From an uncultured Oscillospiraceae bacterium (lineage in GTDB: Bacteria > Bacillota > Clostridia > Oscillospirales > Acutalibacteraceae), in the NCBI GenBank assembly GCA_900543305.1, contig UQQZ01000016.1, forward strand, positions 1 through 38,629: DNA of 38,629 nt, read 5' to 3'. A program made the position numbers and the translations under genes. The notes under the pieces were generated by a model. The model had not been told where the DNA came from. It searched no databases and saw nothing but the letters and a program-made list of their open reading frames with translations. How positions within the stretch are numbered: position 1 is the stretch's first letter; each line of letters opens with the position of its first letter. Shown one piece after another: positions 23,477 through 31,075 of this stretch.

Positions 23477-23914
23477 TTACAGCCACTGGACAAAGGCCGT
23501 CTTTTCGTCGGACCGGTATCCCGCTTTCCTGTAGAAATCCAGAGTAGCGGCGTCTTTCCGGCCTGTCATCAACATCAATTTATAGCAGTGTTCCTTTTGG
23601 GCCAATTCTTTGGCGTATGCCAAGCAGGCCCCTGCCAGTCCCTGGCCCCGACGTTCTGCATCGGTCACCACATTTTCCACCACCCCGTAGGGGCGCCCTT
23701 GATGGGTCAGATTGGGAACCACCAACAACGTACAGGTAGACCAAAGCCTTCCCCCTTCTGCTGCCACCACAATTGTGTAGCCGGGGCTTTTCAAAATGGT
23801 CTCCCAAAGAGCTTGAGCTTTTGGCCCCTCTTCCAGCCAACCTTCTCCATGGAGTTGACGGTACAATTGCAAAAGCTGAGGCAGCTCTCCCCTGTCTACA
23901 GGACGAATTTCCAT
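23477..23914 (-). CDS. GNAT-family N-acetyltransferase
   Basis: 145 residues, a complete GNAT fold. These enzymes transfer acetyl from acetyl-CoA to an amine. The acetyl-CoA-binding motif A is visible as VVTDAERRGQGLAGACL (Q/RxxGxG/A), and the C-terminal DAATLDFYRKAGYRSDEK is the usual motif B. It is the last gene of the his transcript, 8 nt after the methyltransferase, and ends just before a strong terminator. Substrate unknown; no direct link to histidine is evident. Confidence 0.88.
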   Translation of the reverse strand: MEIRPVDRGELPQLLQLYRQLHGEGWLEEGPKAQALWETILKSPGYTIVVAAEGGRLWSTCTLLVVPNLTHQGRPYGVVENVVTDAERRGQGLAGACLAYAKELAQKEHCYKLMLMTGRKDAATLDFYRKAGYRSDEKTAFVQWL

Positions 23915-23922
23915 GGCGTTCC

Positions 23923-24687
23923 CTACTTTCTGTTTTTGGCCACAATGATAAACCGGTGTTCCTGGTTGGGTACAAAACCCTGACTCTCCAGCTGCTCTTG
24001 GAGGGCAAAAAGCTCCCCCTCACATCGGTCTACCGAGAAATCCGGAAATTCCCAGGGCAGGACGCTGGCGTGAAAACACACTGCCCCCACGTCCAAAAAC
24101 TTTCCCCGGGGATAGGCCTGGTTGCCGTATTGAATCCGAAACCCTGCCTGACGGAATTTAGGCAGTTCATTTTCCAGGTTAAAACCCACATAATTTCCCT
24201 GAAAACCGGGAAGAAGCCGTTTGGCCAGAGGCAGGCTGTTCTCCCCGCCCACCTGCTGGGTCACGAAAAAACCGCCCTTTTTCAGCACTCGGCTCACTTC
24301 CTGCAAGTCATAGCTTTCATGGCGGTCCAAGACCAAATCAAAGCTGTCGTCTTCAAAGGGCAACGGTTCTCCCCGCTGGCTGTCGTAAGACTTTACGGTA
24401 ACCCCCAAGGGCTCCAACCTCCGCCGGCACAGCTCCAGGTTGGGCTCCCATCCCTCTGTGACGCTGATCAGTTTTGGAGGATGCCCCAGGCTCATGAGGA
24501 CTTCCCCGCCTCCTGTGCCCAGATCCAACAAGCGTACACCAGGCCGAAGGAATTCCTTTACCCGGGTTCGATACTCCCAGGGAAGAGGATCTACCTGATA
24601 ACGCCCCTCCAAATGGGAAAAGTCCCAGCCGGACATGCCTCTGCTGGCCTCTTCCCTCCAAACACGCAGCAGTTCTTCCCGACTCAT
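23923..24687 (-). CDS. Class I SAM-dependent methyltransferase, coupled to hisE
   Basis: 254 residues. SAM-binding motif I is VRLLDLGTGGGEVL (about residues 51-64), followed by a DSFDLVLDRHESYDLQEVSRVLKKGGFF stretch, the usual motif IV region and post-motif. The ATG overlaps the hisE stop by 4 nt (ATGA), so translation is coupled to histidine synthesis, and it runs into the GNAT gene. The substrate (small molecule or protein) cannot be told. It is probably a passenger at the operon end, though the coupling makes a link to histidine metabolism possible. Confidence 0.88.
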   Translation of the reverse strand: MSREELLRVWREEASRGMSGWDFSHLEGRYQVDPLPWEYRTRVKEFLRPGVRLLDLGTGGGEVLMSLGHPPKLISVTEGWEPNLELCRRRLEPLGVTVKSYDSQRGEPLPFEDDSFDLVLDRHESYDLQEVSRVLKKGGFFVTQQVGGENSLPLAKRLLPGFQGNYVGFNLENELPKFRQAGFRIQYGNQAYPRGKFLDVGAVCFHASVLPWEFPDFSVDRCEGELFALQEQLESQGFVPNQEHRFIIVAKNRK

Positions 24688-25007
24688 GTGTTCTTGTCCA
24701 CCTGATGGAAGGTTTTTAAATTTCCCTGTTTCTGATGGCGGCGGGCAAGTTCTCCCTCCACCTCTTCAAAAGGAATATTTTCATTGACCATCAGGACGGT
24801 CAGATGATACAACAAGTCGGCCAGTTCTCCTACGGTGTCTTCTTTTTTGCCGTTTTTGGCCGCGATGATCACCTCGCTGCACTCTTCCCCGCATTTTTTC
24901 AGGATCTTATCCAGGCCCTTTTCAAATAGGTAACAGGTGTAGGAACCTTCTGCCTGCTCCGTTCTGCGGCTTTCCACGGTCTCGTAAAGTTCATGTAGAA
25001 TATCCAT
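24684..25007 (-). CDS. hisE: Phosphoribosyl-ATP pyrophosphohydrolase HisE
   Basis: 107 residues. It hydrolyses phosphoribosyl-ATP to phosphoribosyl-AMP, the second step of histidine synthesis. It has the MazG-like helical signature GLDKILKKCGEECSEVIIAAKNG with the metal-binding E-E-x-x-E run, then GELADLLYHLTVLM. It is a stand-alone protein, separate from HisI (which is fused to HisA here), 12 nt downstream of that gene, and overlaps the methyltransferase by 4 nt. Confidence 0.95.
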   Translation of the reverse strand: MDILHELYETVESRRTEQAEGSYTCYLFEKGLDKILKKCGEECSEVIIAAKNGKKEDTVGELADLLYHLTVLMVNENIPFEEVEGELARRHQKQGNLKTFHQVDKNT

Positions 25008-25019
25008 TTCCGTTCTCCT

Positions 25020-26105
25020 TTAGGATTTCTCCGGATCTTCTCCCCGGAGTTTTTTAAAGAAACAACTGTGGCTCCCTGTATGGCAGGCAGCCCCTTTCTG
25101 CTTGACCCGCAGCAACAGAGTATCGTCATCGCAATCTGCGTAAACACTGACGATCTTTTGGGTGTGGCCCGAAGTCTCTCCCTTGTTCCAGAGAGTCTTC
25201 CGGCTGCGGCTGTAGAACCAGGTATACCCTGTCTCCAGAGATTTCCGGAAGGATTCCCGGTTCATGTAGGCCAACATCAGCACTTCCTCAGTATCGTCGT
25301 CCTGAATGATGGCGGGAATCAGGTCCGACTTGCGGAAATACAGGTCCAGCTCATCCTCCGGCATGTCTTTGGGCGCTCCCTTTCCGGAAATCTTCCGGCA
25401 GGCGCTGATGGCGGCCCGAAGGTCCAGCGCTCCCGTATAGATGGATTTACCCGCTATCGCCCCATACAGGCCCAAATCATACAGGTTCACAATATCCAGC
25501 AGGCTGGACACGCCACCGCTGGCAATAATATGACAATTCACTGCCTGGTTGAGCTTGTCCAGCATCACCAGGTTGGGACCGTTCATAGTTCCGTCCCGGT
25601 GGATGTCCGTGCAAATCAGGTAACGGACCCCTGCGTCCTCCATGGTCTTGGCAAACTCCAAATAGTCCACCTGGCTCTGCTCCAGCCAGCCTTCCGCCGC
25701 AACCTTGCCATCCAGGGCGTCGATGCCCACGGCGATGGATTTTCCATACCGCCGGACTGCCTCTCGGACAAACTCCGGATCCCGCAAAGCCGCAGAACCC
25801 AAAATGACACGGCTGACTCCCCGAGACAGGTATTGCTCCACCGTCTCCATATCCCGGATGCCGCCTCCTACTTCTACATGGAGGTCCGTCTGTTCCACCA
25901 CTTCAAAAATCAACTGGGAATTGACGGGTTTGCCGTCTTTGGCTCCGTCCAAGTCCACCATATGGAGCCAGTGAGCCCCCTGTTCCCGGAATTTTTTGGC
26001 GGTGGTCAGAGGATCCGGCGCCACCACTTCCGCTGTGTCGTAATCTCCTCGAAACAGTCTGACGCATTTTCCTTCGTGCAGATCGATGGCCGGCAAAAGA
26101 ATCAT
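25020..26105 (-). CDS. hisA: HisA-HisI fusion (ProFAR isomerase / PR-AMP cyclohydrolase)
   Basis: 361 residues. Residues 1 to about 238 are HisA, the barrel enzyme that isomerises ProFAR to PRFAR: LPAIDLHEGKCVRL with the catalytic aspartate 8, EVGGGIRD, VGIDALDG with the second aspartate, and CTDIHRDGTMNGPN. A short linker (about 239-255) leads to HisI (about 255-361), which opens the adenine ring of PR-AMP: GYTWFYSRSRKTLWNKGETSGH, ADCDDDTLLLRV and the metal cysteines in KQKGAACHTGSHSCFF. Both halves keep their key residues. It was probably created by loss of hisF, which normally lies between hisA and hisI. GAGGGGAG precedes the ATG. Confidence 0.93.
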   Translation of the reverse strand: MILLPAIDLHEGKCVRLFRGDYDTAEVVAPDPLTTAKKFREQGAHWLHMVDLDGAKDGKPVNSQLIFEVVEQTDLHVEVGGGIRDMETVEQYLSRGVSRVILGSAALRDPEFVREAVRRYGKSIAVGIDALDGKVAAEGWLEQSQVDYLEFAKTMEDAGVRYLICTDIHRDGTMNGPNLVMLDKLNQAVNCHIIASGGVSSLLDIVNLYDLGLYGAIAGKSIYTGALDLRAAISACRKISGKGAPKDMPEDELDLYFRKSDLIPAIIQDDDTEEVLMLAYMNRESFRKSLETGYTWFYSRSRKTLWNKGETSGHTQKIVSVYADCDDDTLLLRVKQKGAACHTGSHSCFFKKLRGEDPEKS

Positions 26106-26169
26106 GTGTACTCGCTCCCCTCATTTTTCCTTTTGGGCTTCTGCCCACTCTCTTCTTTCCCCACGCTTT

Positions 26170-26754
26170 TTACAGGACTCCCTTGGAAGAGAGAATCACT
26201 GCCGGATCCTCCTCCAGGGCCACGGCGTCGTGGAGAGCATGGGCCGCCGCTTTGAACATGGCTTCTATCATGTGATGGGAATTTTTCCCGTATTCGCATT
26301 TCAGGTGCAGCGTAACTCCCGCATTCACGGCAAAGGCCCGGAAAAACTCTTCCGTCATGCAGGTGTCAAAATCCCCCACTCGCTCTTGAGGGAATTCCCC
26401 TTGAAAGACCAAAAAGGGCCGGCCGCTGATATCCGCCGCCGCAAAAGCCAGTGCCTCATCCATGGGAATAAAAGCGTGGCCAAACCGCTTGATTCCTCGC
26501 TTGGTGGGCAAAGCGTCCGCAAAAGCTTTCCCCAGCACAATTCCTGTATCTTCCACTGTGTGATGGCAATCCACTTCCCAGTCCCCGACAGTCTGTACTT
26601 TCAGGCCAAATCCTCCATGAACCGCAAAGGCATTGAGCATATGGTCAAAAAAACCCACCCCTGTGGAGATGCTCCGCTCTCCGCTGTCCAGGCAAAGCTC
26701 TACTGTAACTTCCGTTTCCGTGGTCTTCCGGTGCATCGATGCATACCGCTCCAT
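26170..26754 (-). CDS. hisB: Imidazoleglycerol-phosphate dehydratase HisB
   Basis: 194 residues from the ATG at 26754, 4 nt after the hisC stop and with GGGGAAT upstream. The open frame continues 174 nt upstream into hisC, but that part is a shadow. It removes water from imidazoleglycerol phosphate. The metal-binding motifs are VGFFDHMLNAFAVHGGF and DCHHTVEDTG in the first half and SHHMIEAMFKA in the second, the normal twofold arrangement. It is followed by only 64 bp before hisA, where hisH would normally be. Confidence 0.95.
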   Translation of the reverse strand: MERYASMHRKTTETEVTVELCLDSGERSISTGVGFFDHMLNAFAVHGGFGLKVQTVGDWEVDCHHTVEDTGIVLGKAFADALPTKRGIKRFGHAFIPMDEALAFAAADISGRPFLVFQGEFPQERVGDFDTCMTEEFFRAFAVNAGVTLHLKCEYGKNSHHMIEAMFKAAAHALHDAVALEEDPAVILSSKGVL

Positions 26755-26758
26755 GGAC

Positions 26759-27820
26759 TCATTCCCCTTTCCCGGAACAATAGTCCCGCACTTGTTCCAG
26801 TACAATCTTGTTTTCTTCTTCCGTTCCACAGGTGATCCGCACCAGACCTCCCGTATACCGGATGGAAGTACCTTGCTTGCCCAAATACCGGAACAGGGCT
26901 TCCCCGTCTTCCATGACCAAGGTGGCAAAGTTGGTGGCGCAGGGCAGCAGCGTGAACCGCCCCGGAAACTCCTTACTCAACTGCACCAAACCTGTCCAGA
27001 GAGCATCCCGAGACGCCAGAATCTGCTCTTTGGCCCGATCCAAAGCTTCCGGATGGGAAAGTACCAGAGCGCCCAGGGTCTGGGACAGGGTATTCACATT
27101 GTAGGGAGATTTCACCGCTTTCACAGCGTCCACCAGTCGCTTCTGACCCACTGCAAAGCCCAGCCGCAAAGAGGCCATTCCAAAAGCCTTGGAACAGGTG
27201 CGCAGAATCAACAGATTGTCATACTCCTGGAATTCTCCCAGAAGGCTTTGGTCAGAAAAGTCCATGTAGGCCTCGTCCAACACCACCAGACCGTCCATGC
27301 CCCGGACCAACCGGCGGACTTCCTCCCTGGGACATACCACCGAAGTGGGGTTTCCCGGATTGCTGAAAATCAGCAACCGCACCTTTTCCCGCCGGCAGGT
27401 TTCCAAAATCAGGTCCACGTCCAGGGTGTAATCTTCTCTTTTGGGAATGGCAATGTGCCGGGTCTCCTGAAGATATCCGTTAAAAGCATACATGGAGAAA
27501 TCCGGCTCCAGGGTGGCAAAAGCCTCTCCCCGCTGCAAAAACGCCGTAAACAGCACTGTGATCACCTCGTCGGAGCCGTTACCGGCCACAATGTTTTCTT
27601 TCGACACCCCGTAATAGTTTCCAAAGGCACGGCACAATGTTCTGGCCGCCGGGTCCGGATACCGGTTGAAAGACACCTTGGGTAACGCCTCTCCCAACTC
27701 CTGCAGGATCTCCTGAGGCAGAGGAAGAAAAGACTCGTTGGCGTCCAGGTGAATTCGATAGCCCCCCTCTACCGGGTCATAGGGCTTTAAATCTTTGATC
27801 TTATCGTTGAGGGAATACAT
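26759..27820 (-). CDS. hisC: Histidinol-phosphate aminotransferase HisC
   Basis: 353 residues. It is a PLP-dependent class I aminotransferase that converts imidazoleacetol phosphate to histidinol phosphate. Visible features: HLDANESFLPLP at the N-terminus (substrate region), VAGNGSDEVITVL, FSNPGNPTS, VVLDEAYMDF, and the PLP-lysine in RTCSKAFGMASLRLGFAVG. It lies 12 nt after hisD. Confidence 0.95.
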   Translation of the reverse strand: MYSLNDKIKDLKPYDPVEGGYRIHLDANESFLPLPQEILQELGEALPKVSFNRYPDPAARTLCRAFGNYYGVSKENIVAGNGSDEVITVLFTAFLQRGEAFATLEPDFSMYAFNGYLQETRHIAIPKREDYTLDVDLILETCRREKVRLLIFSNPGNPTSVVCPREEVRRLVRGMDGLVVLDEAYMDFSDQSLLGEFQEYDNLLILRTCSKAFGMASLRLGFAVGQKRLVDAVKAVKSPYNVNTLSQTLGALVLSHPEALDRAKEQILASRDALWTGLVQLSKEFPGRFTLLPCATNFATLVMEDGEALFRYLGKQGTSIRYTGGLVRITCGTEEENKIVLEQVRDYCSGKGE

Positions 27821-27832
27821 GGCAGGCTCCTT

Positions 27833-29131
27833 TTATGTACGAGGCTCTTCTACACGCACCCGAATGGAATTGGCGTGGGCGGTGAGTTCTTCGGTTTCCG
27901 CCAGGAGAATGATATCCTGGGCAGCCTTCTCCAGCTCTTCCTTGGGATAGTAGATGAAACTGGATTTCTTGATGAAATCATCCACGGACAGGGGTGAGAA
28001 AAACCGGGCAGTACCTCCCGTAGGCAGCACATGGTTCGCCCCCGCATAGTAGTCTCCCAAAGGTTCCGGCGCGTAATTTCCCAGAAAGACCGAACCTGCA
28101 TTGTCCAGCCGCCCCAGGTAATCAAAGGGATTTTTACAGCAGACTTCCAAATGCTCCGGCGCCAGTTCATTGGCAAAATCCACCGCCTCGTCCATGTTCT
28201 CACAGACGATCACACCGCCAAACCGGTCAATGGACTTTGCAATGATCTCTTTCCGGGAAAGAGTTTCCATTTGCCGATACAATTCTTCCACAGTGGCCTG
28301 GGCAATCTCCTCGCTGGGAGTGATCAAAATGGCAGAGGCCATGGGATCATGCTCCGCTTGGCTCATCAGGTCCGCAGCCAGGTACCGGGGATTGGCCGAT
28401 TCGTCCGCCACAATCAAAATCTCACTGGGGCCGGCAATCATGTCGATATCCACTACCCCGTACAGCTGTTTCTTCGCCGTGGCCACAAAAATGTTTCCAG
28501 GCCCCACAATTTTGTCCACCTTGGGCACGCTTTCCGTCCCCAGAGCCAGAGCTGCCACTGCCTGAGCGCCCCCCATCAGGAACACCCGGTCCACACCGGC
28601 CACCAGGGCTGCCGCCAGGATATTGGGATCCGGTTTCCCGGTGCGCCCGGGAGGCGTGGTCATAACGATCTCTCCCACTTCCGCCACCTGGGCAGGAATC
28701 ACGTTCATCAGCACGGAGGAAGGATATCCAGCCGTGCCTCCGGGCACATACACACCTACCCGGTGCAAGCCGCGAACCCGCTGGCCTGTGATGATCCCGT
28801 TGCTCATGGGATCAATGCGGCTCTGCTGTTTCTGGCGCTGATGGAAGGCACGGATATTGTCCGCAGCCCGATGTAAGGCAGCGATAAATGCCGGATCGCA
28901 ACCTTTGGCCAGCTCTTCCATCTCCTGCCGGGAAAGCTCCAACCGCTCCGGAGTCCAGCCGTCAAACTTTTTAGAATATGCCTTCACCGCTTCGTCGCCG
29001 CCAGTGCGGACGGTTTCGATAATCTCTCGGACCGATTGCTCAATTTCCGGTGAGGTCTGCCCTACCCGGCTTTTCAGATCCTCCACAAAGGACTGGCAAG
29101 TTTGCCGGTCTCCTTTCACCACTTTGATCAT
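27833..29131 (-). CDS. hisD: Histidinol dehydrogenase HisD
   Basis: 432 residues, full length. It oxidises histidinol to histidine in two NAD-dependent steps, using zinc. Visible motifs: RVGVYVPGGTAGYPSSVLMNVIPA, FLMGGAQAVAALALGTESVP, GPGNIFVATAKK, AGPSEILIVADESANP, ELAPEHLEV, and ANHVLPTGGTARFFSPLSVDDF with the zinc/active-site histidines. It overlaps the hisG stop by 4 nt (ATGA). Confidence 0.96.
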   Translation of the reverse strand: MIKVVKGDRQTCQSFVEDLKSRVGQTSPEIEQSVREIIETVRTGGDEAVKAYSKKFDGWTPERLELSRQEMEELAKGCDPAFIAALHRAADNIRAFHQRQKQQSRIDPMSNGIITGQRVRGLHRVGVYVPGGTAGYPSSVLMNVIPAQVAEVGEIVMTTPPGRTGKPDPNILAAALVAGVDRVFLMGGAQAVAALALGTESVPKVDKIVGPGNIFVATAKKQLYGVVDIDMIAGPSEILIVADESANPRYLAADLMSQAEHDPMASAILITPSEEIAQATVEELYRQMETLSRKEIIAKSIDRFGGVIVCENMDEAVDFANELAPEHLEVCCKNPFDYLGRLDNAGSVFLGNYAPEPLGDYYAGANHVLPTGGTARFFSPLSVDDFIKKSSFIYYPKEELEKAAQDIILLAETEELTAHANSIRVRVEEPRT

Positions 29132-29775
29132 TTTCCTTGGTCCCCCTTTGCTATCTCCTCTTCTAACCGGGCAGCCAGACCCTCAATCTCTTTTTTGCGC
29201 AGCTTTAAGCTGGCTGCATTCACAATGAGACGGGCCGACACCTGGGCGATAGGTTCCACTACTTCCAGGCCGTTTTCCCGAAGGGTTGCCCCGGTTTCCA
29301 CGATATCTACAATGCCGTCCGACAGCCCCAGAAGAGGTGCCAATTCCACCGAACCTTCGATCTTGATAATCCGCACGTCCATCTGCTTGCTTTCAAAAAA
29401 GCGCCGGGCCACATTGGGATACTTGGTGGCAATGGTCTTCACCCGGTATCCTCCGTAGAAATCCGATCCCTTTGGCACCGCCAGGGCAAAGCCGCACCGG
29501 CCAAACCCCAGGTCCAGAATCTCAAAAAAGTGGCTGCCATGTTCCATGATGGTGTCCTTCCCCACCACGCCCATGTCGCATACGCCGTGCTCCACATAGG
29601 TGATAACGTCGGCCGCCTTGGCAAGCACTGCCTGAAGGGAACCATCTCCCACCGGAAGAATCAGCCGGCGCCCTTTTTCCCGCAAATGGGAGCAGTCCAT
29701 GCCCGTCCGTTCCAAAAGCTCTACCGTGGATTTTTCCAACCGCCCTTTGGTCAGGGCAATGCGAAGCGGCTCCAT
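29128..29775 (-). CDS. hisG: ATP phosphoribosyltransferase, short form HisG
   Basis: 215 residues, the short HisG(S) type that lacks the C-terminal regulatory domain and needs HisZ, encoded next to it. It condenses ATP and PRPP, the committed step. Visible: RIALTKGRLEKSTVELLERTG at the N-terminus and SDGIVDIVETGATLRENGLEV, the phosphate/PRPP-binding signature. The start shares one base with the hisZ stop. Confidence 0.95.
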   Translation of the reverse strand: MEPLRIALTKGRLEKSTVELLERTGMDCSHLREKGRRLILPVGDGSLQAVLAKAADVITYVEHGVCDMGVVGKDTIMEHGSHFFEILDLGFGRCGFALAVPKGSDFYGGYRVKTIATKYPNVARRFFESKQMDVRIIKIEGSVELAPLLGLSDGIVDIVETGATLRENGLEVVEPIAQVSARLIVNAASLKLRKKEIEGLAARLEEEIAKGDQGK

Positions 29776-30980
29776 TACAGATTCCCCCTTTCTGTCAGGT
29801 CAATTTCTCGCTGAGTTTCTCCCACGCAAATCACCTTGGCAATACCCGCCTGCCGGGCATAGGCCAAAGTCTCTTCTTCCGTTTCCCAGACGGAGGTTTC
29901 ACACAACACCCCTTCATTGGAAAGAGAACCTGCCAGCTTCTGGCCTTGAATCTCATATCCCGGTTCCCCGTAAACCAAAACCTGGGCCGGTTCCTCCCCT
30001 TCCAGGGAAGCGGCACGAAGTCCGCCCAAAGCATCCAGATCCAGGGAAAAACCTACAGCAGGCATGGGATCTCCAAATTTTTCACAAAGGCTGTCGTAGC
30101 GTCCACCCAAAAGCACAGCGTCTCCATGCTGATGCACATAAGCGCTGAACACCACACCGGTGTAGTAATCGTTGCGCTGCACCAGCCCCAGGTCCACCAT
30201 AAGCCGGTCGCCCAATCCCAATTGACCCAAAGCCGCGTACAGGCTTTTCAGGTATTCCAAGATCTCTCTCGTCTCCCCGTCCTGGAACCAGCGTTCCGCT
30301 TCCTCCAGGGCCTCTTCTCCTCCAAAGAGCCGGGGAAGTTGTCCCATGGCCTGAGCAGCCGGAAGGTCTCCCAAGGGATCCAGCAGTTCGTCTAGGGCTG
30401 CGTAGTTTTTCGCTTCAATGGTCCCCCGCAAAGCCTCTTTGGCTTCCAGGGACAGGGGCAGCCGATCCGCCAGAGCTTGAAAGACCCTGGCATGGCCGAT
30501 CTCCATCCGGAAATCAGGCACGCACTGGGAAAGGGCTTCCACCGCCGCGGCAATCACTTCCAGGTCTGCCCGAATTCCCCCCGCTCCCATGAGCTCAATG
30601 CCCATCTGGGCGGATTCGTTGCTCCGACCGGACAAATCCGGACGGTTCCGGTAAATGCTCTGGTTGTAAAACAGCCGCAAAGGCTTTTCGTGACCCTGTA
30701 ACCGGGAAGCCGCCATCCGGGCAATAGGCAGGGTGGTGTCTGGACGGAACACAATCAGACGACCGTGATTGTCCGTGCACTTGTACATCTCCTGCTGGGG
30801 AATCGCCGCTCCCGCCAGGTTAAACACATCGTAATACTCCAGTCCCGGCGTGATCACTTCCCGGTACCCGCGCAGGGTAAAGATTCGGGCTAGCCTGGCT
30901 TCCACTTCCCGGCGGGCCCGGCAATCTTCAAAAAGCAGGTCTCGAGTTCCCTCCGGTGTGATCTTGCTGTATGTCTTCAT
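29775..30980 (-). CDS. hisZ: ATP phosphoribosyltransferase regulatory subunit HisZ
   Basis: 401 residues, related to histidyl-tRNA synthetase but lacking its full catalytic set. It forms a complex with short HisG and provides histidine feedback control. Visible: TPEGTRDLLFEDC at the N-terminus, LEYYDVF, MYKCTDNHGRLIVFRPDTTLPIAR (motif 2 region), and YYTGVVFSAYVHQHGDAVLLGGRYDSLCE, the HisS-like motif. It is the first gene of the his operon. The start at 30980 is about 57 nt downstream of the predicted transcription start. Annotation as a true HisS is less likely because of the his context and the sequence in the motif 3 region. Confidence 0.93.
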   Translation of the reverse strand: MKTYSKITPEGTRDLLFEDCRARREVEARLARIFTLRGYREVITPGLEYYDVFNLAGAAIPQQEMYKCTDNHGRLIVFRPDTTLPIARMAASRLQGHEKPLRLFYNQSIYRNRPDLSGRSNESAQMGIELMGAGGIRADLEVIAAAVEALSQCVPDFRMEIGHARVFQALADRLPLSLEAKEALRGTIEAKNYAALDELLDPLGDLPAAQAMGQLPRLFGGEEALEEAERWFQDGETREILEYLKSLYAALGQLGLGDRLMVDLGLVQRNDYYTGVVFSAYVHQHGDAVLLGGRYDSLCEKFGDPMPAVGFSLDLDALGGLRAASLEGEEPAQVLVYGEPGYEIQGQKLAGSLSNEGVLCETSVWETEEETLAYARQAGIAKVICVGETQREIDLTERGNL

Positions 30981-31043
30981 AAAAGCAGATGGCCCTTCCT
31001 TCTTGGGGTTGGGCCGCCCCCTTCCTCGCTTTAGTGTGCTACT

Positions 31044-31072
31044 ATGATAATGTAAGAAATCGATTTTGTCAA
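31044..31072 (-). promoter_or_regulatory. his operon promoter
   Basis: Minus-strand -35 TTGACA (31067-31072), directly after the polC stop codon, and -10 TATCAT (31044-31049) with a 17-bp spacer. The leader of about 57 nt to hisZ is too short for a T-box riboswitch. AAGGAAGG lies 13 nt before the ATG. Confidence 0.8.
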
Positions 31073-31075
31073 CCC

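Noticed and set aside
26106..26169. Remnants of hisH between hisB and hisA
   Set aside because: Only 64 bp, with a ribosome binding site for hisA and no recognisable coding remnant.
25068..26255. 395-residue plus-strand frame opposite hisA/hisI
   Set aside because: Shadow of a conserved fusion gene; no start signal or motif.
30981..31043. T-box or histidine attenuator before hisZ
   Set aside because: The leader is only about 57 nt, with no T-box motif and no run of His codons.
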